42,500 nucleotides of DNA. It comes from Nemertoderma westbladi (Eukaryota > Xenacoelomorpha > Nemertodermatida > Nemertodermatidae). Below, piece after piece: positions 22,462 through 33,324 of this stretch. The stretch spans positions 1 through 42,500 of the forward strand of contig JAUCBJ010005961.1 in the NCBI GenBank assembly GCA_032718475.1. Direction: 5' to 3'. Each line of letters starts with the position of its first letter. The stretch's first letter is position 1. Under the pieces are notes generated by a model, which worked only from the letters and a program-made list of their open reading frames with translations, did no database searches and was not told the origin of the DNA. A program made the position numbers and the translations under genes.

Positions 22462-22530
22462 GGCACAACTCTTCCGACCAGATAGGCACAACTCTTCCGA
22501 CCAGATAGGCACAACTCTTCCGACCAGATA
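22462..22530. repeat. Three tandem copies of a 23-bp unit
   Basis: Three identical consecutive 23-bp copies, each starting GGCACAACTCTTCCGACC, next to LINE fragment 4. Confidence 0.95.
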
Positions 22531-23204
22531 CCTTATTTATAGTTTGCTATTTATAGTCTGAGTCATGACTATTACTGTATTTGAGTGGTAGTAATTGACC
22601 CAAATCAATTCAATTTTGTCCTGTATGTACTTCGCTGGCTGGTGTTGAAAACCACTTTGAGATCTCATTTAGCTTTTGGCATGTTTTTGGCTTTGCTGCT
22701 TTTTCAGTTTCTATATAATGAAGTTTTGTAGTTTTTAAACGAAAACATAAATATATTATTACATAAATCAATAGAGCAATCACACTTTTATTATGTGAAA
22801 AATCTTCGCTAACATTAGGGGAAATTATTAAATTCCTTACCTCGGTATTGTATAATTTTTTACATCAGTTACCATATAATATTTGGTAATTTTTGATATA
22901 TTTAAAAATTGTATGCTACTTATAGTTACCGAGGTAAAGTAATTAACGTGCGACAACGCTTTGAATGTTACTTAAACTCCCTCATCAATTTTGTTAATAA
23001 TAACCTCATTGGCATACAAGAAATTAGAAACAAGAGATTATAAAAAGTTAATGTATATTATATGCGTTACATGAAATAGTTTCACTTTTGTTATAAAATA
23101 ATTATTTTTAGTTTTTTTTACTCACAGATGCACATACAATGTAGTACAGACAATTACACACACAATGTAGTGAAAATCTAAAGTTATTTACACAGATTTT
23201 ATTT
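22531..23204. other. 3' flank of transporter copy C
   Basis: AT-rich with no gene. The last about 130 bases (23060-23204) match the 3' flank of copy B (17575-17726) in blocks such as CATGAAATAGTTTCACTTTTG and AATGTAGTGAAAAT. They do not match the flank of copy A. Confidence 0.5.
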
Positions 23205-25246
23205 TTAACTTTCGATGAGCTGCAAGGTTTCACTGGTGTCTTTACCTTTTGGAGCTAATATGTTACCACGATGGCAGCGAAATATAATGAAATAACTAAT
23301 GGCTATGAGCGGAAGCGGGAGTCCGAAGATGGCTGCACCGACTGGAAATCCGGTGTATTCGACCAGGGGACCGGCTATAATCGGACCGAGAAACAGCCCA
23401 ACTGCGTCCGTCATTGTCATCGAATAGGAGTAGACGGCGGTGTTCTCGACAACTTCCTTCCATTGTAGTCGATGGAAACAAACTCTGTAGAGAGCCTCGA
23501 TATACGGGACGGCACAACTGCCATATCCAATGCCGAATATCGCAGTACCAAATAGGATTACTGAGATATCTTGTGGTATATGAAACAGCGGGAAAGGGCC
23601 TTGTAATAACATACCGGTGTAAAGAAACATCATACCACTAGTTATTATATAAAGTGGGTTTATTACCGGGAATTTTTGCATGACAACTCCCCAAATAAAA
23701 CTTGCAGTGACTGACGCCAGGGGCGCTATAAGAAAGATGAGTCCAATCACAGCGGGACCCAATTCAAACATCTCTAGATACAATGCGAAAGTTGTTTCGT
23801 AAAATCCCAAAGATGCCATTACTAAAAGCTGCATAGTGAAGGACATAAAACCAACTTTATCCTTCAATACGTCCATAACAGTATATTTGGTTTCAGGTTT
23901 TGTTTCTGATTCAATGTTGGGACAAGCGACTCGAAGATATATCGCTAGTAATACCTCCAAACTGCCGAACACTAGGAAAGGTGTTGTGTAATTTGATAGT
24001 TCATATATTACTCCACATATTGTTGGCCCAGTTAGCATTCCAAGATGTAGGCTGTTGTATATGCAACTCAGGGCTATAGTTCGTTCTTTCTGCAACAAAT
24101 GAAAAATAGTAATTGGCGCTAAATTAATAACGTGCCACTGTAACCTACTCCTTTCCCTAAATTGAGAATTCAATATTGCGGAGGGATATTAATTCGCCAA
24201 GATGGGATTTGCGTCCAGTCCAGTCCCACCCCCCTCCCCCTGTCTCCAGTCACCATCCTTATTTTCCATGTAGAAAGAATCATTCAATTCCAACTTATTA
24301 ATCGTATAAAGTATAATAATTTGATCAAATTGTTTTTTGCCCTTTTTAGCTAATTTGATCGCCTACAATACCCACCACTGAAAATAGTTTTGATGTATGT
24401 TGCACAGATCTGTATAGGTACCATGATTCATAATTCAATACGGTGCCTTCTTTATCTTTTCAATCAGAAATATAAATTTATAACGTTATAGTAATAGCTT
24501 CAAGCATGTAATAATAAACTTACTTTGAACAACGTTGTAGCGATTCCATACATCGAGAGAACGGCTGTCGCATAAAAGGAGCCCTCTACGATACGGCAGA
24601 TAAAACATAACACGATATAGGTGGTGCCACCTGGTGATAAATCTAGTAACCCGAACAGGGCAATGCAAACACCTAAAAAGTAAATAGAAATATATCACTG
24701 CAGTTTGAGTTGAGTTGAGATTGTCAATGCACTCCTGCGTCATTCAGGGTGTGTAGATATTTAAGAAAATGACATAATATGGTTCTGTGTAGGGATCGAA
24801 CTCTTCACCCATTCACACTGAATTTTCCCATACGTACCTGACCCTGCGAATCCGAGTGCCGCTGCGTTCTTCAGTCCCAAGCTCACGGCCACACCACCCA
24901 CCATGACATAGAATACAATCCTGCTACCGGCAAACACACCAAAAAGAACACCAACCAAACTTTCGTCGAAACCTTTCTCAACAGCTCTTGGAGGAAAGAA
25001 TGCGGCTGGTAGTGAATAGTTAACTGAAATTGTGAAATGCAGGGTACATAGCACTATGAGTATTGTTATTCGATGCGTCAGTGATCGTATTAATATTGAT
25101 TTTCTAGGCGGGTTGCTTTTAACTTCCAACAAGTTTTCAAATACATCTTTGGAAGTGCCACCGCCATCATTGTCATCTTTTATAGATAATTGTTTCTCTA
25201 CTTCATATATTTGGGCTGATAAATCGCAGGAATTATCACAAACCAT
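23205..25246 (-). CDS. SLC18B1-like MFS transporter, copy C (3 exons, longer N-terminus)
   Basis: Exons on the minus strand: 24838-25246 (136 codons + 1 base), 24524-24672 (2 bases + 49 codons), 23205-24089 (294 codons + stop), giving 480 residues. Splice sites and phases match copies A and B. The start at 25246 gives a 24-25 residue N-terminal extension with SAQIYEVEKQLSIKDDNDGG. The homologous DNA in copies A and B is interrupted in that frame, and they start later in another frame. The protein keeps the family loops (FDESLVGVLFGVFAGSR, LLDLSPGGTTY, GPTICGVIYELSNYTTPFL). It differs from the others at VPYIEALYRVCFHR (VPYFECLYKVCFHR in A and B). Intron 2 is 434 bp, longer than in A (128) and B (210). 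Transport substrate unknown. Confidence 0.92.
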
Positions 25247-26283
25247 TTTTATTAAATATATTATAAGGTTAATTAGAACAATTAATTGTAAGTTGCATTA
25301 ATTAAAATTACTTGTGTCGATTTGTTGAATGTGAATTTTTAGAGAGCAGGGAATGAATGAGAATAAACAAGCTGAGCCAAAGAATTGAATCAAATAATCA
25401 GGGTTTGGCAAAAAGAAGCCCCAGTTTATACTTGGCACATTCATATTCATACGAGACTGAATTTGGTACTAATATTTCATATAAAAATAACATACACCCA
25501 CCCACACACACTGTCCTCACTCTTCCGTAATATTTTAATACGTAAAATCAAACTTAAATTCACCACTACATATACCAACATAAACACAAGCGAAGCCACC
25601 AGCTACTTGTGGCACAGATGGTACGCAGCAAACTTTGCCCGCAAGAAAGCTTCGCCCGCGTCCAATCTTCGCCCAGAGCAATATTTGCCCTCATAATGAG
25701 TGTTAACAACATCGTTTATTGTTTTGGTTAGATAATGTCGTTTCTGTAACCTGCTCCTTTCCCCCAATCGGGCGAAGGTTGGACGCGGGAGAAGATTGGA
25801 TGCGGCGAAGATTTCCCGAGGGCGAAGATTGCATCCAACCGCACATATATATGGCTGATCGCTGAGGTTTTTGTGCAGCTTAATTTCTGGATCTGCCGTC
25901 ATTGCACCGCAGGGCAGGTCTATCACCTATGCATGCAGTGCACGCCTTGATGAAGTGCTTTCCCTATTTTCTGAAATGGTACAGATTTACATCGTGCGTG
26001 CCAAATGATGCCTAGTAGTCTTGTTTTTTGGGGAAAGGGTGGGGGGTTGTGCTTTGCCTTACTCCCTCTAGGGGTGATTCTTCTCACCCACTCCCTTGTC
26101 CGTCCACTGATTCTCTACACGTCTTTGACAACACAAACCACTAAGCCAGAATAAGTACAATGCTTTCTGAATGGGAATGCCTAAAGTCTAAAAGCTTTAG
26201 TACCAATATAGTACAAAATTAATAAATAGGAGTGCACAGTGAATAATTTATCTTTCCTGTCTTGTCTTTAAATACATGGCCAG
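25247..26283. other. Spacer with an inverted GC-rich motif
   Basis: No gene is visible. Near 25637-25682 and 25768-25837, copies of a motif GGCGAAG-ATTGGA-CGCGGG occur in opposite orientation, several times on the right side. The rest is AT-rich. A G/T-rich stretch GGGGAAAGGGTGGGGGG lies near 26031. Confidence 0.45.
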
Positions 26284-26442
26284 GTCGCCGTGGAATCCGC
26301 TTATTTCCAGAATTGCCCTTATCATGACGTAAGCGGGTACTTGATGTACACTAGTTATGGGACTCAATTGATACCATTGGTTGGAAATTGGTACCCAGAA
26401 TTACATCAGCAAATCGTTCCATGGGATCCAAGGAATAGATTA
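26284..26442 (+). CDS. Candidate exon of unknown gene (53 codons, phase 0-0)
   Basis: An open stretch framed by good splice signals: a pyrimidine-rich tract (TCTTTCCTGTCTTGTCTTT) and CCAG before GTC at 26284, and GTACGT after TTA at 26442. It is 159 bp, exactly 53 codons, and reads AYFQNCPYHDVSGYLMYTSY, then GTQLIPLVGNWYPELHQQ, then VPWDPRNRL. The composition is protein-like, unlike the surrounding AT-rich noise. I do not recognise the family. It could be a cassette exon of the enclosing dynein gene (the host intron is also phase 0), an exon of another gene, or a relic. Confidence 0.35.
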
Positions 26443-27725
26443 GTACGTGCCATTGATTGTAATTCCTTGTGTAATCGTTGACAATCTTGCTACAAATTAT
26501 AAATTCTCTCACGGTTGATTTCATGCATTGAGATATGTTGACTATCTAGATTTCTGCGAATTATTGGTAATCAGATACTTAAATATGTAACGTTATTTGG
26601 CCGTGCGTAATACTCGTTGGCTGATTTGGCTGTCTATAACTTGTAACATTTCACGTTTCATTGCTCGAACGACACTCTTGTGGCGCAAGTCCGGATTAGG
26701 GAGGGGGGGGGGGGGGGGGGGGGGGGGCAAGCAAGGGGCCCGGGCGACCCACTAAGTGGGGTGATAAGACTTTGATTTTTACCCCGAATTTAACAAAAAT
26801 TACTGATACTGCACAAATCCTTTGATTACTTTATAGTTTTTAATGATGTCCTTGTATTGAGACTTAATCATGTTGAACCCCCAAACTAAACTGCCTGGCC
26901 ATAATTAAACCATCTGACAACAATAAAATTATTTGTGGGACAAAATCCGCTAAATACCAAATCTGCTTGAAGATTTTGCTTGGTCCGGGGGACTAAATTC
27001 ACTAGCAAATCTGGCCCTGGTGGACTGCATCTGCGGGGGACCAACTCCTCTATGACACCGCAGTTCCGGTACCGGTAGTTCAGGGAGGCTAGTACTGTAG
27101 TAGTGAAGCCTGGTTTCTCAGCACTCTGGTATACATGTGGCATGCAAGAAGCTAAAAGTACCTACAGAATGTTAAGATTCCTGTGAAATCGAAACAATTA
27201 TGGCAGTATGGTATGGTGTATGGTCACCTGGTGAGGCACGGCTGTAACGGCTTTATTGACTATTGGCTGATGGGTGATGGGGGGTTGTGGGGAATTACAC
27301 CCCACTCCACAGTTCAGCAGTTTGAGTTACTCAATTACTGAATTACCGGAATTAGTAGGTACCGTTCAGCAGGTAGCTGGGTATGCCTTCGGTATCGGTA
27401 TCAGGTATACTTGTATAGGCATGCCTAATCTGATTTTTATTTATTAAATTAGGCTAAGCCTATAGCTGTAGGGCCTATAGCGCTATAGCAGTATAGTACC
27501 GGTACCCTAACTATTGAACTACTGAAATACAGAACTAGGTTTGGCAAGACAGCAAATTGCTGAACTCTGGAACTGGCAACGGGTGTTTTTATTTCCTGCT
27601 AGGCCTAGGCTATACTAATACAGTAATACCAGGTACAGTTACAGGTTCCAGCGTCCAGTATTGCAGTGTAGATCTGTTGATTATATATTCAGATATTACT
27701 GAATTACCCCGGTTTATAACCATCG
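26443..27725. other. Spacer upstream of GTF2E2 with a poly-G run
   Basis: Contains 25 consecutive G at 26703-26727. Near 27350-27700 there are many GTA/GGTAC/CCGG-type short motifs (TACCGGTACC) without an obvious gene. The GTF2E2 promoter must lie at the right end, but no core element could be identified. Confidence 0.4.
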
Positions 27726-28583
27726 ATGGATCCTGCCTTACTCAGGGAACACCAGGCGTTCACTAAGCGAGCGTTGTCGCTGCCTACGGTGGAACGTAGA
27801 CCGAAGAAGGAAGATGTTGTCATCGCTAAATCAACGTCTCAACCGCTCAAAAAGCGACCGGCGCAGAGCGGTTCTTTTTCTTTTAAAGTCAGTCAGGATC
27901 CGGACTATTACAAGTCGATGAAAGCCTCCAGTTCCTATAAGTTTAGCATACTCGCGAAAATCGTGAGTCACATGCGGAGTCGGCACAAACAGGGCGATTC
28001 GTACCCGTTGAACCTCGAGGAAATCCTGGACGAGACTCAGCAGGTTGAGCTACCGGTTAGGGTCAGACAGTGGCTACAGACCGAGGCCATGGTTAATAAC
28101 CCAAAACTCGAGGTATTGGAGGAAGATGGACAGACTAAATTTAAGTTTAAACCTCCGTTGCCTTGTAAGGATAGTAAGAGTTTGCGTAGACTCTTAGAGA
28201 AGTACGATATGCGAGGCAAGGGAGGGATCTTATACGACGATGTGGAAGAAAGTGTACCCAAGGTTGAGAAAGTAATGCGGTTATTAGGGGACTCTGTGGT
28301 TACTGTGCAGAGGAGCGGGGATAAAAAGAAAGTTCTCTTCTACAACGATAAGTCGTGCGATCTGTGTGTTTCCGATGAGGTTATCAGACTGTGGAGGTCG
28401 GCGACGGTAGACGCACTGGACGAGGGTTACATTACCGAATACCTCGAGAAACACGGACTCACAAGCATGCAAGATTCCCGGCCCAAGACCGCCCAGCCCA
28501 AACTCAAGAAGAAATCCTCCCGGAGGACTAATGTTAAGGTTACTAATGAGCATCTTAAGGACGTACTAGTTGACTATCAATGA
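27726..28583 (+). CDS. GTF2E2: General transcription factor IIE subunit beta, single exon
   Basis: A 285-residue protein (human 291). TFIIE-beta pairs with TFIIE-alpha, recruits TFIIH to the RNA polymerase II pre-initiation complex and assists promoter opening. The start MDPALLREHQAFTKRALS is the conserved N-terminus. A basic Ser/Lys-rich linker follows. The first winged helix covers about residues 62-140 (YKFSILAKIVSHMRSRHKQG, LNLEEILDETQQ, WLQTEAMVNNPKLEVLEE) and the second about 145-215 (LLEKYDMRGKGGILYDDVEE, KKKVLFYNDKSC). A helical and basic C-terminal part follows (RLWRSATVDALDEGYITEYL, KKKSSRRTNVKV). The gene has no introns and lies in the dynein intron on the same strand. A polyadenylation signal follows 50 bases after the stop. 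Confidence 0.97.
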   Translation: MDPALLREHQAFTKRALSLPTVERRPKKEDVVIAKSTSQPLKKRPAQSGSFSFKVSQDPDYYKSMKASSSYKFSILAKIVSHMRSRHKQGDSYPLNLEEILDETQQVELPVRVRQWLQTEAMVNNPKLEVLEEDGQTKFKFKPPLPCKDSKSLRRLLEKYDMRGKGGILYDDVEESVPKVEKVMRLLGDSVVTVQRSGDKKKVLFYNDKSCDLCVSDEVIRLWRSATVDALDEGYITEYLEKHGLTSMQDSRPKTAQPKLKKKSSRRTNVKVTNEHLKDVLVDYQ

Positions 28584-28633
28584 CGACCAACCAGCAATCC
28601 GGTCCCTATTAGAGTCTATATATCAGTACTACC

Positions 28634-28639
28634 AATAAA
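28634..28639 (+). terminator. Polyadenylation signal AATAAA of GTF2E2
   Basis: A canonical AATAAA about 50 bases after the GTF2E2 stop codon, with a downstream T/G-containing stretch near 28680. Confidence 0.55.
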
Positions 28640-29819
28640 TGCAGTCGAGTGCTAATGAATATATGCGCATGCGCAACTCCAGCAATTTTTTTAAGTCTAT
28701 TTGACTGGGCGTCGTGCGAGCCAGTAACAATCGAATCCTTATCGCTTAGCGTGCAGAACGAGAGCGGTTATTATGTAGTTAGTTGTCGGTATCTATTATG
28801 TATTATTATTATTATTTAAGCTAACCATACCACTGTACGATTGCTATAAAGTGTTGGTAGTTAAGTACCTACTGTAGTAACGTAGTACTAACTAGCATAC
28901 GATGTTAGTCAGCCAATAGAGGCTCCTAAAAATTATAATCATCGCCGGCTGGTGTCCTTGTACTATATCTATATTGATAAACTTAGGGGGTGAATTAAGT
29001 CGTCTGGTTAAATTCTTAGAGAAATAATAAGATTCTTAGTCATAAACAATAAACTAATGTTTGTTTATTCATTTTTTCCCAAATACCTATTTATTGTTGC
29101 GTTGAAATAATAAATTTTTCCTGTATCATATTTTCAATATCGGTAAACGATCCATAAGATTAAACTTAATGCCGGTGTAATGTGTTTCTATTACTTTTCT
29201 TGTCATTCTTCTATTTCTATTGTTATATTTATGAAATTCGTAAATATCGAATTATTATATTTGTGGTTGCATTGCTTAGCAAGTTAAAAAGTGTTATACC
29301 TTAAAACCTGGTTTTTCTCACAGACAAGCAATAATGCCCAATAGATTAGTATACCACCGGATGCATGAGGAAGTAAACTGATATGTATATTATACTAACT
29401 AATATCTATTAACTATAAAGTATAATTTACTCGTAAATATTTATTTTAATAAACTATAAAATATTACTTAATGCCGAGATGGATTTAGTGGTCCTACTGG
29501 TGGATCGATTATTGAACGCGCGGAGTAGAAAGCTTTATATGCAGTCTTAATTTTATATCAATACTATCTATATCAACCCCCCCCCCCCCCCCCCCCCCCC
29601 CATACATTACTTATTTCCTTCCGGTAATAATAACTTAAAATATAATATTCCAAAAAATATCGTATCTTTTGAATTAATTTATTTGACCTTTAAGCTTAAG
29701 ATTTATGCTTAGAAGAGCGTAATGGATATTATATAACCATAACCTTGAGTATACATTTAATTTGATTTTCTCAGTTATTCGTTGTCTTACTTATATAGTT
29801 ACTATTTTGATTGATTACC
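28640..29819. other. Spacer between GTF2E2 and PIGL with a poly-C run
   Basis: AT-rich sequence without a gene. It contains 25 consecutive C at 29577-29601. The right end must hold the PIGL promoter; no core element is apparent. Confidence 0.45.
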
Positions 29820-30683
29820 ATGTGGCTAATTGATTGGCTCACGCGTATTGTATACGTGCGTCTGATTGGTTGGGACCTACCAGAGGAAGCCCCCAGCTCC
29901 CAGTTATCCTGGGCCTGGTTCCTCCCCATTCTCGTCGCCATCTACCTTCTCGCCTACATACTAGCCGCCATCATTCTCTACGTTGTCTGCGCCTACTTCC
30001 CTCTCCGATTAAACTTTACGATTAAACGAATCCCCGGCACTGCGTTGGTTATCGTAGCTCATCCCGACGACGAAGTAATGTTCTTCGGTCCTACACTCCA
30101 TGGGCTGCGAGATGCCGGCTGGCAGGTTCGTTTAATCTGCGTAACTACGGGTGACTTCTACGGCGAAGGGGCGACGCGCGTAAAGGAGTTTAATCGCTCG
30201 TGGCTCGCGATGGGCTTCCCGGCGAAATCGGCTGCGATAATCGACCACCGACAGCTCCCGGACGATCCCGGCACAAAGTGGGACGTCGACGTTCTAACCG
30301 CTAATATAAAGTACCACGTCGACGAAATCGTTCCGGATGTCGTCGTTACGTTCGATCGGCGCGGGGTATCGGGACACGCCAATCACGTCTCGCTCCACGA
30401 CGCGGTGGTTCGGTTGCAACGCGGGTTGGAGTTACCGCGACATTGCACCGCTTACAGACTCACCACCGTTAATCTCTCCCGCAAATACCGCTGGTTCTTC
30501 GACATATTGCTATCGGTAGCGGACTGCAAGGCCTACAATCAGCAACTGTTTGTTTCGCCTCCCGGCTCAACAGTTCGCACGCAACGTGCCATGCTGCTCT
30601 ATAAGAGTCAAATGGTTTGGTTTCGTTGGCTGTATATCGCGTTCTCTCGGTATATGTACATTAATAGCTTGGAGATGATATAA
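29820..30683 (+). CDS. PIGL: N-acetylglucosaminyl-phosphatidylinositol de-N-acetylase PIG-L, single exon
   Basis: A 287-residue protein (human 252). PIG-L catalyses the second step of GPI-anchor synthesis at the ER, deacetylating GlcNAc-PI to GlcN-PI. It starts at the ATG at 29820 (context ACCATGTGG). A hydrophobic anchor spans about residues 33-60. The zinc-binding motif AHPDDE is at 80-85 (His81, Asp83 and Asp84), followed by FFGPTLHGL, then LPDDPGTKWD around 146-155. The second metal-ligand box GVSGHANH ends at 189 (His186, His189). The C-terminus WFRWLYIAFSRYMYINSL matches the family. The longer N-terminus before the membrane segment explains the extra length. Codons are strongly C/G-ending and CpG-rich compared with flanking DNA. 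No introns are present. Confidence 0.97.
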   Translation: MWLIDWLTRIVYVRLIGWDLPEEAPSSQLSWAWFLPILVAIYLLAYILAAIILYVVCAYFPLRLNFTIKRIPGTALVIVAHPDDEVMFFGPTLHGLRDAGWQVRLICVTTGDFYGEGATRVKEFNRSWLAMGFPAKSAAIIDHRQLPDDPGTKWDVDVLTANIKYHVDEIVPDVVVTFDRRGVSGHANHVSLHDAVVRLQRGLELPRHCTAYRLTTVNLSRKYRWFFDILLSVADCKAYNQQLFVSPPGSTVRTQRAMLLYKSQMVWFRWLYIAFSRYMYINSLEMI

Positions 30684-31693
30684 TCTTTAGGTTAATTTTT
30701 TAATGAATATAGTAGTAGTTCATCATGTTTATCATTTCATTAACAACAACTGATTGTTTATTTCAATATAATAGTCAAGTCAAATATCAAGATACGATAT
30801 AGGACTTCCATGCTCCCTCTGTTACACCCAATATTGTTCTAGTCTTATACATTGACATTGTTTGTTTCTTCCTGTAAAATGTTGTTAGTTTTACGTATCA
30901 CTAGCATTCCCTTTATCTTATCGTTATTTAGCGAAAAAATTATCTGTCAAATTTGTTTGCCAAATCATATTTTTAAAAAGTTGGTGTATTGATTTGCGTT
31001 CTAAAACCTTAGGTGTTTCTTGTTTCACTGCGGTGACATCCTAGTATAATTTCATTTAACATTGCAATCTTATTTTATATATATTTTGTAGAAACAGTTT
31101 TATATATAGTATTTATGTTTGAGCACAATGAGCTTACCTGAATTTGTGTAGTCGCTAAAACTCAACTATAGAAATGTTCTTTCTTTTTTGGTTTATAATA
31201 AATACACCATGTCCTGGAATATAGTGTCGTTATTCAGTTACCCCCCCCCCCCCCCCCCCCCCCCCCTCCAAAAATAAAAAATTTATATAAATCTTATGAG
31301 ACGAGACTGCATGATATTTGAAAGAGAGTTAGTTTCATTTCATCTTATGAAATTGTCAACTTCAAAACTCATTTCATCTTATGAAATTGTCAACTTCAAA
31401 ACTCTACTACTTCTACAATTTTTGAGCAATTAGTCTGAAAATTTATGTGGGTGTCTGTCTACATAGCCACCCTGCATAAAATTATCAGAAAAATTTTTGA
31501 AATTTTTTGTTAATAAAATTTAGTACTATTTATAAAAACTAAAAAATTCGCATAAATTTGCAGGGTCACCTAGCGGTGCAGAATTATTTTCGTAAAATTT
31601 CGCCTGATAGTTACGTTGACCCACATTTAATCTATCATATAAAAAACAAAATAAAAAAATTCTCATGTGATTAGATTCAAAACTGTAAAAGCC
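30684..31693. other. 3' flank of PIGL, with poly-C run and short duplication
   Basis: AT-rich with no gene. A possible distal AATAAA is at 31197-31202. It also contains 26 C at 31241-31266 and a 34-bp unit perfectly duplicated in tandem at 31336-31369 and 31370-31403. Confidence 0.55.
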
Positions 31694-32965
31694 TTAACCC
31701 TATTACCACTGGGGTGTTTAGACCATTAGCAGCACTGGCGGGGGTCGATTCGGCCCCCCACTGTATTTTTGTAATCATCCAATAAAATCCTACGAAATTT
31801 GGGCTGTAGGTGAAAAAATTATCGAAGAACATTTTCAAATCCAAAAAAATGAAAATTTCATAAGGTGGGTATAATAATTTTCATGAAAAATAGAAGTAGT
31901 CCCAGGACAAAATATACATTTTTTTGATATTCTAAAAACTGATAGTGTGGCATTGTTGGCTAGCATTAGTAGGTTTTTCACTACGCTGAATCGAATGTGA
32001 TTATATTCCATTTCCTAAAATTGAACTGGATGCTATTTTTCGTGCACCTAAGAAGTGGGCGTGGCACTTCAAATTTTGAAAAATACGATATTCGGAAAAT
32101 ACCCCCATCTTTTGATTTCAACGCGTTTTTATAGGTTTTCTGGACCGCTGAATCGATTGAAAATATTATCGAAGCCTGAAGACTTAGTGGTTCGGCATTT
32201 TTGGTGCACCAAAATTAGGGAGTGGCACTTATTCAAATTTTGAAAAAGTACCACGCCCTAATTGTGGTGTACCAATAATGACGTACCACTAAGACTTGAA
32301 GCTTCAATATTACTTTCAATCGATCAGCGGTCCAGATAACCTATAAAAATGGGTTGAAATGAAAACCTTGTGGTATTTTCTGAATATCGTAATTTTGAAA
32401 ATTTGAAGTAAGCCTACTTGCCACGCCCTAATTTTGGTGCACCAAAAATGATGTACCACTAAGAATTGAGTCTTCTATATTACTTTCAATCGATTAAGCG
32501 GGCCAGAAAACCCATAAAAATGCGTTGAAATCAAAACTTCGGAGTATTTAACGAATATTGCAATTTTGAAAATTTGAAGTGCCACGCCCTAATTTTAGTG
32601 CACCAAAAATGACGTACCACTTCCCTTACATACTTATATAGAGTAGTAGAGTGCTCCATACGAATCAGAATCAATAAAAAAAAGCCCCAACATAAAGAAT
32701 TACTAACTCACAAATGACCTTGTAAAATTCGAAAATTTCAAAAAAAATTCTGCTGGGGACCAAATTTTGAGGTGGCACCCACATCGAAAAGTTGAAATCT
32801 AATTGCAACGCCGTTTTTTGCAAAAGATGCGCCATTAAATTTGACTAATTCTCGTAAAAAATTGGGCTGGTACATAATGTGGTTGCATAGATACAGCAAT
32901 TAAAAACTAGGAAGGGGCCGATCCCCCCCCCCCCCCCCCCCCCCCCCCAGTGGTAATAGGGTTAA
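31694..32965. mobile_element. Non-autonomous piggyBac-like element with internal inverted repeats
   Basis: The ends are inverted repeats beginning CCCTATTACCACT (left, after TTAA at 31694-31697) and ending AGTGGTAATAGGG (right, before TTAA at 32962-32965). TTAA flanks and CCC-starting termini are hallmarks of piggyBac elements. Subterminal blocks TCGATTCGGCCCC (left) and GGGGCCGATC (right) also pair. On the right, the G/C stretch has become a 26-C run (32923-32948). The interior (about 31930-32630) holds four degenerate copies of a unit of about 170 bp containing GTGGCACTTCAAATTTTG and TCGATTG: two forward (about 31930, 32050) and two inverted (about 32250-32410, 32425-32590). There is no transposase frame. 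Confidence 0.7.
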
Positions 32966-33321
32966 GGCCTGTTTACACGTGGCAACTTTAGAGCAACTTT
33001 CTCGGCAACTTGTAGAGCAACCCAGGTTGCCGATCAAGTTTCTCCGTGTAAACACGTAAAAAAGATGCCGCAAAAGTTGCTCAACTTTTACGGCAACTTG
33101 AAGGAATTAGCGTTGGCGAATTAAAGCGGACTAATCAAATTAAATTATCAAAAACTAGCTAGTAGATAAAATGACCCACTATTTTACAGTCAAACTAGCC
33201 AAGTTGCTCTAAAAGTTGCCGGTCAAGTTGCTGGTCAAGTTGCCACGTGTAAACAGCGATTAAATTAAGTTGCTCCAAAAAAAGTTGACGAGATAGTTGC
33301 TCTAAACGTGTAAACAGGCCT
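32965..33321. mobile_element. MITE family 1, copy 1 (3-bp TSD TTA, PIF/Harbinger-like)
   Basis: A 357-bp element with inverted ends AGGCCTGTTTACACG and CGTGTAAACAGGCCT, flanked by TTA (32962-32964 and 33322-33324). The interior repeats AAGTTGC/GCAACTT motifs in both senses and shares a central unique block (AAACTAGCTAGTAGATAAAA) with copy 2 at 40603-40974. A TTA/TAA 3-bp duplication and this size suggest a PIF/Harbinger-type MITE. Confidence 0.85.
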
Positions 33322-33324
33322 TTA

